The translations under genes and the position numbers were made by a program. The notes beneath the pieces were generated by a model, which had not been told where the DNA came from, did not search any database, and saw only the letters and a program-made list of their open reading frames with translations. Positions 10,398 through 18,104 of a DNA stretch of 34,156 nucleotides are shown one piece after another. The first letter of the stretch is position 1; every line of letters starts with the position of its first letter. Source of the stretch: an uncultured Bacteroidales bacterium (GTDB taxonomy: Bacteria; Bacteroidota; Bacteroidia; Bacteroidales; UBA932). The DNA lies in NCBI GenBank assembly GCA_944325465.1, contig CALVAE010000010.1:1-34156 (forward strand), given 5' to 3'.

Positions 10398-10998
10398 CGA
10401 CAGGTGGTGATGCCAAAATCTTCTTGTCCGTAAACACGAATTCCGTATAATCCGACCCGCCTTCCCGGATCCGGAAAGAATCCAGGGAAAGGTCCTTTCT
10501 GTCTATTATAACCTCAACGGTATTGCCTGCGCCGGCCCGAGGGTGAATGACAAGTCTGTAACAGTCAGGATTCTCATATCCTTCCACCTCATATCCGGCC
10601 GTACCGCCGGACGGGATGCCGCCGGACCTCATCAGTTCCGACAGGGAAGCGAGCCTTCTGTCGGAAGAAAGGGCCCTTTCCGTCGTCCTGTCCGGGGAGA
10701 CTATTTTCAGGCGGTCGCCTGATATTATAATCGCATACCTTTCCGGAGAGACGTATTCCACAACCATGCTGTCGGGGGCGAAATATCTGTAGATTCCATA
10801 GGATTCCGCCGTATCGGCCAGTACATCCACGACCTTTTCCTGACGGAACCTGCATTCGATGGACCTTACCCTTGAATTCGCCTGATGGAACCGGGCGATG
10901 ATATCTGACGGATCCTTTACCGGAGACCAGCCTTCATCAGCGACAATGAAGGCACAGGGAAGAACATACATCAATATGGCAAGAATATACCGTCCCAT
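10390..10998 (-). CDS. LolA-like outer-membrane lipoprotein carrier protein
   Basis: A 202-aa periplasmic LolA-fold protein. I start it at the ATG at 10998: a hydrophobic signal peptide (MGRYILAILMYVLPCAFIVA) begins there, and a -7 promoter box sits only 20 nt upstream. The longer frame starts with TTG at 11055 and lacks that logic. Fold marks are 'SIECRFRQEK', the 'G.YRYFAPDSMVVEYVSPE' strand pair, and a late 'VEVIIDRKDLSLDSFRIRE' strand. LolA-like proteins carry lipidated cargo across the periplasm. Dedicated copies in polyene clusters (ApeG-type role) are thought to help deliver the pigment-lipid to the outer membrane. It sits 66 nt after the deacetylase gene, the largest gap in the operon. 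Confidence 0.85.
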   Translation of the reverse strand: MGRYILAILMYVLPCAFIVADEGWSPVKDPSDIIARFHQANSRVRSIECRFRQEKVVDVLADTAESYGIYRYFAPDSMVVEYVSPERYAIIISGDRLKIVSPDRTTERALSSDRRLASLSELMRSGGIPSGGTAGYEVEGYENPDCYRLVIHPRAGAGNTVEVIIDRKDLSLDSFRIREGGSDYTEFVFTDKKILASPPVDE

Positions 10999-11017
10999 CT
11001 CTGCGGAAAATAAAATG

Positions 11018-11025
11018 CAAAAGTA
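11018..11025 (-). promoter_or_regulatory. Internal -7 box upstream of the lolA-like gene
   Basis: TACTTTTG on the minus strand (TAnnTTTG) lies in the only sizeable gap of the operon. Transcription would begin about 10-15 nt before the lolA-like ATG. The -33 element at the usual distance is poor, so this is a weak internal promoter at best. Confidence 0.4.
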
Positions 11026-11064
11026 ACGAATTCGCTTTAAAATCCGATATGACAAGGAATGAAT

Positions 11065-11796
11065 TTAACATGAAGGAGGCAAATCCGCCGGCTGTCCGCG
11101 GAACAAGGCGGCACGCTCCCGCAGGATGCATTCCAGAAGCAGAGGAGAATATTTCAGTCTGTCATGCAGCAGGACAACGGATTCCGGAGTGAGTTTTCCC
11201 AGAACCCGTTCCGCACACCGCCGCACTGCCTCCCCGGCCTTGTTTTCCGGAATACCGTCCCGGATAAGGACGGTATCGAAACTGCGCACATCCCAGCCCA
11301 CGGCAATATGCCCGGTCCGTTTCACGGCTTTTGCCACATCCGGATTGGTGACTCCGAACGGGGGCCTGAAATACCTGACCTTATACTGACTGACGGAAGA
11401 GCCGTCAAGGGCTGCAACGATTGCGGAATCACATGCGGACAGTTCCGACACCATACATGGCACCCCTGCCAGAGGGAAAATGGACGAATGATGATAGGTG
11501 TGGTTGCCGACAATATGGCCTTCTTCCACCATCCTGCGGATAAGTCCGGGATATTTCCGGGCACGCTCACCCGTAACGAAAAAACAGGCCTTGACTTCAT
11601 ACCGGGCCAGGATATCCAGTATCCTTCCCGTAGAATCAGGGTCAGGGCCGTCATCAAAACCCAGCACCGCATGGTCTTCAAGCCCGCGGCAAACCGTTTT
11701 CAACCATATACCCGAGGCTATATCGGCACACGACCATACCAGAAATACGGCAAGGACAATGATGACTGCGACAAATGCCAATACTATCCACTGCAT
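11065..11796 (-). CDS. Polysaccharide deacetylase-like (NodB domain) membrane-anchored protein
   Basis: A 243-aa protein with an N-terminal membrane anchor (about 3-24) followed by a NodB/CE4 domain. All five CE4 motifs are visible: 'FDDGPD' (47-52, catalytic base and metal Asp), 'NHTYHHS' (98-104, metal His pair), 'RPPFG' (144-148), 'GWD' (167-169), and 'LLHD' (209-212). It should therefore be a working metal-dependent deacetylase facing the periplasm. In this operon the substrate may be an N-acetyl sugar on the lipid product rather than bulk polysaccharide; that is inference. It sits 7 nt after the ketosynthase-like gene. Related deacetylases occur beside Bacteroidales polyene-like clusters, as far as I recall. 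Confidence 0.88.
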   Translation of the reverse strand: MQWIVLAFVAVIIVLAVFLVWSCADIASGIWLKTVCRGLEDHAVLGFDDGPDPDSTGRILDILARYEVKACFFVTGERARKYPGLIRRMVEEGHIVGNHTYHHSSIFPLAGVPCMVSELSACDSAIVAALDGSSVSQYKVRYFRPPFGVTNPDVAKAVKRTGHIAVGWDVRSFDTVLIRDGIPENKAGEAVRRCAERVLGKLTPESVVLLHDRLKYSPLLLECILRERAALFRGQPADLPPSC

Positions 11797-11803
11797 ATTC
11801 CGA

Positions 11804-12469
11804 TCAGTTTACGCCTGAAATGAATTGCCGGTACAGCAGATCCGCACTGCACACGTTCATTCCCATGTCCCTCATGCCTGCCAGACGCGTGCCGGGATCA
11901 AGACATCCTTCCAAAGGGTCAGGGCATGGATAACCGTCAGAAGAAGAGAACAGGAAAGCGACCGCCTCTGCATCCGGGATGTAGTTACAGCCCAGCCTTT
12001 CCATTATTGCCGTTGACACAGGGGTGCTTTCATCATACGACACGACTAGGATATTGTCCTTCCCTTCTCCGAGACACAACCATGCATCGACAAGGGCATC
12101 ACTGAAACCGTTTCCCCTGTTGACATAAGTCATATTGTAGGCCCGGATGCCTTTGATAATGGCGATCTGCCCGGCTATGGTGTTGAAGGTGGAATAAATG
12201 AACGGAGACGGATTGAGCATTGATTCGTTCCTGTCCGATATTTCATCAAGGAATTTCCCGGTATCGGCCAGACACCCCATTGAAGTCGCGGCAATCACTG
12301 CTCCGATACTTATGTCCGGGAACGGCTCCGTACATTTCAGGGCAGCCGCAACGCCCATCCTCACTATCCTGCCCATCCTCCTGCGCATATTCGCATCCGG
12401 AATGATTTCCCTATAGTCCGGTTCATCTCCCGAAGAGGGACAGATCCTGTATGCTGATTTTATGAACAT
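11804..12469 (-). CDS. Ketosynthase-like partner protein (N-terminal-like KS domain, chain-length-factor type)
   Basis: A 221-aa protein from the ATG at 12469, which begins MFIKSAYRI. Alternative ATGs lie at 12475 and 12511; the last overlaps the upstream stop as ATGA. The fold resembles the truncated 'beta-ketoacyl synthase N-terminal-like' family: 'ISIGAVIAATSMGCLADT', then 'NPSPFIYSTFNTIAGQIAI', where a real KS would have its nucleophilic Cys, then 'LVVSYDE'. No active-site Cys is present in that segment and the usual His motifs are absent. It should therefore act as a non-catalytic partner of the KS encoded just upstream, like a chain-length factor. The coupling to that gene supports a KS/CLF-like pair. 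Confidence 0.75.
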   Translation of the reverse strand: MFIKSAYRICPSSGDEPDYREIIPDANMRRRMGRIVRMGVAAALKCTEPFPDISIGAVIAATSMGCLADTGKFLDEISDRNESMLNPSPFIYSTFNTIAGQIAIIKGIRAYNMTYVNRGNGFSDALVDAWLCLGEGKDNILVVSYDESTPVSTAIMERLGCNYIPDAEAVAFLFSSSDGYPCPDPLEGCLDPGTRLAGMRDMGMNVCSADLLYRQFISGVN

Positions 12470-12507
12470 GGTCATTTCGTACTTTATATTCTGAAACGGT
12501 CCTCCTG

Positions 12508-13707
12508 TCATACGGCAGAAAAGACTAGAGACGTATTGTTTCCCCCGAATCCGAAACTGTTGGACAGCAGATGCCTGATTTTCCTGTATTCCGGGAAAGG
12601 GGGACAGAACGGGGAAATCCCTATTGACGGGTCCTCCACGGAAAAGCCCGCACTCGGCCAGACCTTGCCTTCCTTTACGGAAACTGCACACAGGACGGCC
12701 TCTATCCCTTCTGAAGCGGCAAGAGTATGGCCGATATACCCCTTGAAGGATCCGAATGGTACGGAGCCTCCGAAAAGCCTTTTCAGAGCAGTCCCTTCCG
12801 CGAGGTCATTTCCCGGAGTTGCGGTACCGTGGGTATTCACGTAATCTATATCTTCAGGATTAAGGGAAGCGGATTCAAGAGCGCCCGACATGGCTTCGAA
12901 AGCCCCACGTCCGTCAGAGGAACTTCCGGTCTGATGGAAGGCTTCGTCTGCATTGGCCCATCCGCCCAGACAACAGTAGGCCTTCTCCGTCACGTCAGTC
13001 TCCCTTTGCAGGACCACAAAACCTGCTCCCTCCCCGAGATTCAGCCCGTCCCTTGCAGCATCGAACGGCAGGCATGGGGATGATGAGAGAATCCGCATTG
13101 AATTGAATCCGTTCAGGGTAAAACGGCTCAGCGAATCCGCCCCTCCCGCTATTGCGGCATCCAGCAGACCGGCGCGTATCATTCTGGCTGCAAGCATTAT
13201 GGCATTACCTGCAGAAGAACAGGCCGTGCTCACAGCAGTGGAAAATCCCCGTATGCCCAGACAGGAGGAAACGAAAGACACAGTCGCCCCGCAGTCATGC
13301 ATCCTTACGGTACCCGGATTGCATCCGTTGCTGTCCTTCCTGTATTCTTCATAGAAAACCTCGCTTATGTCCATTCCTCCGACACTGGTTCCTATGACAA
13401 GCCCGGTCCTGCCTCCTGACAGCACCCCGGGTTCCAGCCCTGCATCCATCACTGCCTCCGATGCGGCAACGGCAGCCAGAAGAGCGGTCCGTGTCACCGG
13501 ATTCTTCCTGGAAAGGCCCAGCATTCCTTCCAGAGAAGCATTGTCCGCCTTCACTTCTCCCACGGGCAGTTCCAGAGAAGTCCTGACAAAAGAAGGGAAA
13601 GGGGAAAGCGCCCTTTTCCCGGAATCCAGGGTACGGATGTTCTCCTGTACCGACATCCCTGCCGCGGACACGGCCCCGACACCGGTAACAAGTATCCTGC
13701 AACTCAT
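12508..13707 (-). CDS. Beta-ketoacyl-ACP synthase (second KS of the polyene-like operon)
   Basis: A 399-aa FabF-type condensing enzyme with an intact triad: Cys163 in 'STACSSAGNA', His293 in 'NTHGTATPGND', and Lys322/His327 in 'FKGYIGHTLAASEG'. It ends with 'SNSFGFGGNNTSLVF', the usual C-terminal glycine loop. It should condense malonyl-ACP with the growing chain on the small ACPs encoded by the operon. Its start overlaps the end of the ACP gene (ATG at 13707, ACP stop at 13704), and a ketosynthase-like partner follows, so ACP, KS and partner are likely made together. Compared with the housekeeping-style FabF at 22506 it is clearly divergent, as expected for a dedicated polyene KS. Confidence 0.92.
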   Translation of the reverse strand: MSCRILVTGVGAVSAAGMSVQENIRTLDSGKRALSPFPSFVRTSLELPVGEVKADNASLEGMLGLSRKNPVTRTALLAAVAASEAVMDAGLEPGVLSGGRTGLVIGTSVGGMDISEVFYEEYRKDSNGCNPGTVRMHDCGATVSFVSSCLGIRGFSTAVSTACSSAGNAIMLAARMIRAGLLDAAIAGGADSLSRFTLNGFNSMRILSSSPCLPFDAARDGLNLGEGAGFVVLQRETDVTEKAYCCLGGWANADEAFHQTGSSSDGRGAFEAMSGALESASLNPEDIDYVNTHGTATPGNDLAEGTALKRLFGGSVPFGSFKGYIGHTLAASEGIEAVLCAVSVKEGKVWPSAGFSVEDPSIGISPFCPPFPEYRKIRHLLSNSFGFGGNNTSLVFSAV

Positions 13708-13961
13708 TTGCGGTGTTCAGTGATATAACGGGCCATCGAGCGGACACTTGAAAAGATTTCCTTGCCCTCTCCGGGATTGGAAAGTTTTATCCCATAGTCC
13801 CTTTCGAGGATAAGAATCAGTTCCAGGGCATCTATCGAATCCAGTCCGAGCCCGTCCGCTCCGAAAAGAGGCTTGTCCGGATCGATATCTTCAGGCCTGA
13901 GGTCTTCGAGATTCAGAGCCTCGATTATCTGCTGTTTCAGTTTTGCTATTGTTTCTTCCAT
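13704..13961 (-). CDS. Acyl carrier protein (second ACP)
   Basis: An 85-aa ACP with the phosphopantetheine site 'GLGLDSIDALEL' (Ser42). It has the four-helix ACP pattern with an acidic helix II and a 'GEGKEIFSSVRSMARYI' helix IV. It would carry the growing acyl chain between the operon's ketosynthases, the ligase and the acyltransferases. It lies between the two KS genes, 12 nt after the first and overlapping the second by 4 nt. Confidence 0.95.
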   Translation of the reverse strand: MEETIAKLKQQIIEALNLEDLRPEDIDPDKPLFGADGLGLDSIDALELILILERDYGIKLSNPGEGKEIFSSVRSMARYITEHRK

Positions 13962-13973
13962 GATATTATTGAA

Positions 13974-15770
13974 TCAGTGATTATATTTTCCTGTTCCTGG
14001 CTCGGATCCGCCGTCTTTCTTCCCGAGAAGTTCGAAATCCGCTTCATATTCTTCTCCGAGAAATTCCAGCCACCCGACAATGCAATACTTTGCACGTGAA
14101 GACGAAAGCACAGCCGCGGCATAGGTTTCAAGGTCTTTCTTACGGTAGGATGAAGAAATGAAAAACGTATTCTCACCCTTTATCCTGTATCTGATGGATA
14201 TCTCTCCCGAAGCGACATTGGGAAGAGTATATACAAATACCGCAGGACTTGCACCGGGACCGGAGAGTATATTGTGAAGATGCTTCAGGTCGGAATCCAG
14301 GGACGCACTTCTGTTCTGCAGTACGACAGCCATGTCTTCCGGAGAGAACTGCAGGCCTTCGAGAAGGATATGGCTTGCAATGTACCCGAGTTTGCACATA
14401 TCATCCATCTTGTAGAATTTCATGTCGTTAAGGCCTGATGACCTGAATTTCTCCCTGATGAGGGAATGGAAGTCTTCCGGACCGGATCCGGATGAAAGAG
14501 TCCCGCGGTCAAGTACGGTCCGTCGCAATACGGCAGTCTCCACAAGGTCCTTTGCCGGGAGATCCGCCGCATATTCAGGCAGGCTGAGGACTATTGCCGC
14601 ATTGCAGCCTCCGAATCCTGAAGCGGTCTTGATGCAGTGGCGCATTCCTATCCTTTTCGATTCTGCGCTCACGTCCAGCGGCATCGGTACTCCGGATTCC
14701 CTGAATCCGGGTGTCCCCCACAGTTCACCCGACTGCATCTGCCTGATACAAAACAGGGTCTCGACCACTCCGCTTGCCCCGAGAGTATGACCGGTATAAG
14801 GCTTCAGGCTCTGGACAGGCGTTTCTGAAAGTCCGGCAAGGGATACCGCCTTTGATTCCATTTCATCGTTATATACGGTAGCCGTTCCGTGCAGGCTGAC
14901 AAAAGAGATGTCCTCCCGCGACACACCGGCATCCTCCATGGCGTCCCTCATGGCAAAGTAAAGTCCGTCCCCCGTTCGGGAAGGTCCGGAAATATGGTTG
15001 GCATCATCACTTACCGAACCGCCTGACAGCACTATGGCCCCGGACTCAGGCCGGGATGAAAGAATCACTGCGGCCGCCGCTTCCCCGAGATTAAGTCCGC
15101 ATCTTGAGGCATCATACGGTCTGCACGGTTCCGGACTCAGGGACCTGAACGATGCGAAACCGGAAACTATGAATTCCGACAATTCGTCCGCTCCCACCAC
15201 TGCGACCTCGTCATACAGTCCGTATTCAATGAACCTTTTGGCCACCACCATGGACGATACCCCGGAAATGCAGGCATTGGATACTGTGTACACATCATCG
15301 GGGGAATAGCCGAAAAGCCTTCCTATCTTCTTTGCCGTCACATCCGGAAAGACATCCTCCGGGAGGTCCGGAATCCCACAGTCCGGCTCTTTCAGAATAC
15401 CGATATTACCCTTGGTCGACGACAGGACCAACGCCCTTCTCTCCGTGGACCGTTCCTTGCCGGAACAGGTTTCCCTTCCCCTGCTGCCGGCGTCGGAAAC
15501 AGCGTCTGACAACGCTCCTGCAGCCAGCAGTTCCAGTCTGGTAAGTTTTTTCTCCCCGGACGCGAATTCTTCTTCCAGAGTCCTGACGATTCCTTCCGGA
15601 ACAAGGCCGCACATCACCGGAATATCCTTTCCGTCCCCGTCTTTCAGGAATCCTCCATGAAGGGAAACGCCTGTGAAACCTGACCTTATTGCGGCAACAT
15701 TCCTGTCCATCCCTCTGCCCAGAGACGTTATCATGCCTCCGGCAATAACATATACCTTTTTCCTGACCAT
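13974..15770 (-). CDS. Beta-ketoacyl synthase with fused ketosynthase-like C-terminal domain
   Basis: A 598-aa protein, about 190 residues longer than a normal KS. Residues 1-400 form a complete condensing enzyme: Cys167 in 'SNACISGVSS', His294 in 'SLHGTATVYND', Lys323 and His328 in 'LKPYTGHTLGAS', and a closing 'ASGFGGCNAAIVLS'. After a linker, residues about 435-585 look like a half ketosynthase. 'DDMCKLGYIASHILLEG', 'VVLQNRSASLDSD' and 'VFVYTLPNVASGEISIRY' align with the KS N-terminal-like family, with Pro-Asn where the nucleophile would be. I read this as a catalytic KS fused in cis to a non-catalytic chain-length-factor-like unit. It lies 6 nt downstream of the methyltransferase gene. 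The KS half is certain; the nature of the tail is less so. Confidence 0.88.
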   Translation of the reverse strand: MVRKKVYVIAGGMITSLGRGMDRNVAAIRSGFTGVSLHGGFLKDGDGKDIPVMCGLVPEGIVRTLEEEFASGEKKLTRLELLAAGALSDAVSDAGSRGRETCSGKERSTERRALVLSSTKGNIGILKEPDCGIPDLPEDVFPDVTAKKIGRLFGYSPDDVYTVSNACISGVSSMVVAKRFIEYGLYDEVAVVGADELSEFIVSGFASFRSLSPEPCRPYDASRCGLNLGEAAAAVILSSRPESGAIVLSGGSVSDDANHISGPSRTGDGLYFAMRDAMEDAGVSREDISFVSLHGTATVYNDEMESKAVSLAGLSETPVQSLKPYTGHTLGASGVVETLFCIRQMQSGELWGTPGFRESGVPMPLDVSAESKRIGMRHCIKTASGFGGCNAAIVLSLPEYAADLPAKDLVETAVLRRTVLDRGTLSSGSGPEDFHSLIREKFRSSGLNDMKFYKMDDMCKLGYIASHILLEGLQFSPEDMAVVLQNRSASLDSDLKHLHNILSGPGASPAVFVYTLPNVASGEISIRYRIKGENTFFISSSYRKKDLETYAAAVLSSSRAKYCIVGWLEFLGEEYEADFELLGKKDGGSEPGTGKYNH

Positions 15771-15776
15771 AATGAA

Positions 15777-16880
15777 TTACCTGTTTTGCCCGGACCGCTC
15801 CTGCGCGGGCCTTCTCCTGCACTCGATCAGACTGTGGGCATAACCCAATCCGTCCGTTACCGAAACTATCTCCAGACCTCCTTCACCGATGTAGGAGAAG
15901 AGATCTTCCGTATTGAACATCTTGCTGTTCCCGTTGGCCATCGCGGTAAAGTAAACGCTTGTCTGGGCCAGATCAAAAGATGCCGCAGGATATTTCTGCC
16001 TGTCCCACAGGGTTTCCATGATGAATATCCTCCCGCCGGGGGCCAATGCCGCCGCTGCACGCTTCAGAATGGAAACGACCTGCGAATCCGAAAAACAATC
16101 CAGGAACTGGCTCATCCACACGACATCATATCCCTCGGGCAGAGGTGCGGCTCCGTCATCCAGAATATCGACAGCGAAAGTATCCACCCGGTCCGACCCC
16201 GGCAGATCCGGAATCTGTTTTTCCAGCAGGCCTATCTGCCCCGGCAGATCGACTACCGTCACCCGGACATCAGGATCGTGTGAAACACATTTCATCGCCC
16301 ACTTGCCAGTATTCCCTCCTATATCCATGATTTTCCTCGGAGCGGAAGCGAAAACGGCTTCAAGAGCCTTGTCAAATGCGGAATCCGAATAGAAATGGTC
16401 AAACCCGAACCAACTGTCCTGCTGGAGCGGAGTCAGGCCGGACAGGCCCTCATAGATGGTCTTCCATGGTCCGAGTTCCTGCAGGCCCGCAGGGCGGCCT
16501 TCCTTCAGGGCCTCCTCCAGATGGAACATGCCCTTATAGTTTATGTCATGGTTAAAATCCATGTTCACGCCCACCATCGGATCGGCAAGCATGAACCAGC
16601 CGACTTTTGACAGCGAATATCTGCCGTCGTCATACAGGACCGTCCCCATGGTAAGGGAAGATTCGAGCAGGACCTTCACCGCATAGGACGAAAAACCGGA
16701 GAAAGCGGAAACCTCCTCCACGGTAGCCCCTCCCTGACTGTCTCTCAGGAAATCGAAAATGCCGTATCTGAGCATTATACGGCTTACCTGGAACACTACC
16801 GGCCCGAACGCTATCACATGGGCCATTTCCTGGGCCAGCCTGGCCGGCAACGGATCTTTCCTGTACCTGTCGTGTATCAT
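15777..16880 (-). CDS. Class I SAM-dependent O-methyltransferase (acetylserotonin-MT-like)
   Basis: A 367-aa enzyme of the plant/bacterial small-molecule O-methyltransferase family. The N-terminal half (about 15-150) is a helical dimerisation and winged-helix domain ('YGIFDFLRDSQGGATVEEVS', 'GRYSLSKVGWFML'). The catalytic half has motif I 'KIMDIGGNTGKWA' (183-195), an acidic loop 'VTVVDLPGQIGLLE', motif 'YDVVWMSQFLDCFSD', and 'ALAPGGRIFIMET'. It probably methylates a hydroxyl on the aromatic head group or another part of the product, as O-methyltransferases do in aryl-polyene clusters; the substrate is inferred. It overlaps the upstream acyltransferase gene by 4 nt. Confidence 0.88.
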   Translation of the reverse strand: MIHDRYRKDPLPARLAQEMAHVIAFGPVVFQVSRIMLRYGIFDFLRDSQGGATVEEVSAFSGFSSYAVKVLLESSLTMGTVLYDDGRYSLSKVGWFMLADPMVGVNMDFNHDINYKGMFHLEEALKEGRPAGLQELGPWKTIYEGLSGLTPLQQDSWFGFDHFYSDSAFDKALEAVFASAPRKIMDIGGNTGKWAMKCVSHDPDVRVTVVDLPGQIGLLEKQIPDLPGSDRVDTFAVDILDDGAAPLPEGYDVVWMSQFLDCFSDSQVVSILKRAAAALAPGGRIFIMETLWDRQKYPAASFDLAQTSVYFTAMANGNSKMFNTEDLFSYIGEGGLEIVSVTDGLGYAHSLIECRRRPAQERSGQNR

Positions 16881-17782
16881 TTCTTCGAATTCAGTTTCCA
16901 GAAATCATAATAATTGAACCACTGGGCCGGATATTTCCTGACCACTTCTTCCAGAACGGACAGATAGGAACGGAAAATATACAGTGCAGGATCCTTTTCG
17001 CTCCCGTCCAGAACCGGCGTCATGTCGGGAGCCCTGAAGATGAACCTGTATTTCATCCCCTTCTCCCTCATCGCAAAATAGAAAACCACCGGTGATTCCA
17101 GTTTCGCGGCCATGACAAACGGCCCTTCGGGAAAATCGGCTTCCTGTCCCATGAATGAGGCAGTGAATACCCTTTTCCCCTCCATATACCTGTCCCCCTG
17201 AAAGCACACCGCCTCCCCTGACCTGAATGCCGAAGCGATGGATATCAGAAAGGAAAAGTCATTTTCGTCCAAAGGGATGACACTGAAACCGGGGGCTCCC
17301 GTATTGTCTTCAATGACTTTCTTGACGCATTCATATTCCTTGTCAAGCATCACGACATTCAGTTTCTTCCCTGACCCGGCGAAAAAAGGCGCCCCCATCT
17401 GCCACGACCCGACATGGGCACCGATAATAATGCAGCCTTTGTCCGCCTTCATCCGCTCCTGCATCACTTCCAGCCCGTCAAACCCGTAACCGTATCTGTC
17501 CGCCATCCCCATTCCGGAAACCACCTTGTCTATTATGCACTGTCCGAAAACATAGTAGGAAGAGAACAGGAAAGCGACCGACCTGAATCTGCCGTTCTTC
17601 AATATACGTCTGGAATATGACCACGTACTGGCAGTCTGGGCAGGAGCGAAAAGGATAAAGTACAGTACGACAAAGCACAGGAAAGCGTAGGCTGCCCTCA
17701 CGCCGAAAGTCTTCACGAGCCATATAAAGAAAAGATAGCCGAAAGAGCCTCCCCTTGTCTTTCCATCCCACTGCCTGTCCAT
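16877..17782 (-). CDS. LpxL/HtrB-family lysophospholipid-type acyltransferase
   Basis: A 301-aa lipid A biosynthesis acyltransferase-family protein with an N-terminal membrane helix (about 25-47). The family's catalytic HX4(D/E) site appears as 'GAHVGSWQMG' (121-130): His123 is kept but the acidic partner is replaced by Gln128, which is unusual. Later marks are 'CFQGDRYMEG', 'FPEGPFVMAAKLESPVV' and 'YPAQWFNYYDFW'. In polyene clusters such proteins are proposed to join the polyene chain to an anchor. Here it would act at the inner membrane using acyl-ACP. Whether the Gln variant is active is open. It overlaps the next gene by 4 nt and follows the first ACP gene by 3 nt. Confidence 0.85.
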   Translation of the reverse strand: MDRQWDGKTRGGSFGYLFFIWLVKTFGVRAAYAFLCFVVLYFILFAPAQTASTWSYSRRILKNGRFRSVAFLFSSYYVFGQCIIDKVVSGMGMADRYGYGFDGLEVMQERMKADKGCIIIGAHVGSWQMGAPFFAGSGKKLNVVMLDKEYECVKKVIEDNTGAPGFSVIPLDENDFSFLISIASAFRSGEAVCFQGDRYMEGKRVFTASFMGQEADFPEGPFVMAAKLESPVVFYFAMREKGMKYRFIFRAPDMTPVLDGSEKDPALYIFRSYLSVLEEVVRKYPAQWFNYYDFWKLNSKK

Positions 17783-17785
17783 CGT

Positions 17786-18031
17786 CTATTTTACGGATTT
17801 TCTTTCCAGAACATCATAGAAATCAGAGAACGAACGGATACAGGATAAATCCTCCTTCGTCATCTTGAAACCGAAGTGCTCTTCGACAAGGACAACCATA
17901 TCCACAATATCCAGACTGTCCAGATCGAGGGTCTCCGCAAGAGGAGCCTCATCCGTTATCCTGTCAATATCCACCTCGAACTCCTCTGCCATTATTTTCC
18001 TGGCCCTGTCAATAAGATGCTGTCTGTCCAT
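17786..18031 (-). CDS. Acyl carrier protein (first ACP, first gene of the polyene-like operon)
   Basis: An 81-aa ACP. I start it at the ATG at 18031; the frame can be extended only to a TTG at 18040. The phosphopantetheine serine is in 'DLDSLDIVDMVV' (Ser39 from this start), and the C-terminal helix 'IRSFSDFYDVLERK' is typical. It differs from the second ACP of the operon, so the two carriers may have separate roles, for example starter versus extending chain. It opens a 12-gene run with gaps of mostly under 20 nt, downstream of the promoter at 18105-18112. Confidence 0.93.
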   Translation of the reverse strand: MDRQHLIDRARKIMAEEFEVDIDRITDEAPLAETLDLDSLDIVDMVVLVEEHFGFKMTKEDLSCIRSFSDFYDVLERKSVK

Positions 18032-18066
18032 ATTCCACAATGTCTTGCCAAACGGAATGATACATT

Positions 18067-18094
18067 CTGAACAGCCGGGTTCAGGCTGTTTCAG
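18067..18094 (-). promoter_or_regulatory. Stem-loop at the 5' end of the polyene-like operon mRNA
   Basis: On the minus strand CTGAAACAGCC (18094-18084) pairs with GGCTGTTCAG (18076-18067): ten base pairs with one bulged A and a 7-nt loop. No T run follows, so it is not a terminator. It would start a few nt after the predicted transcription start and may protect the long mRNA or act in leader regulation. Confidence 0.5.
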
Positions 18095-18104
18095 ACTACG
18101 GGCG

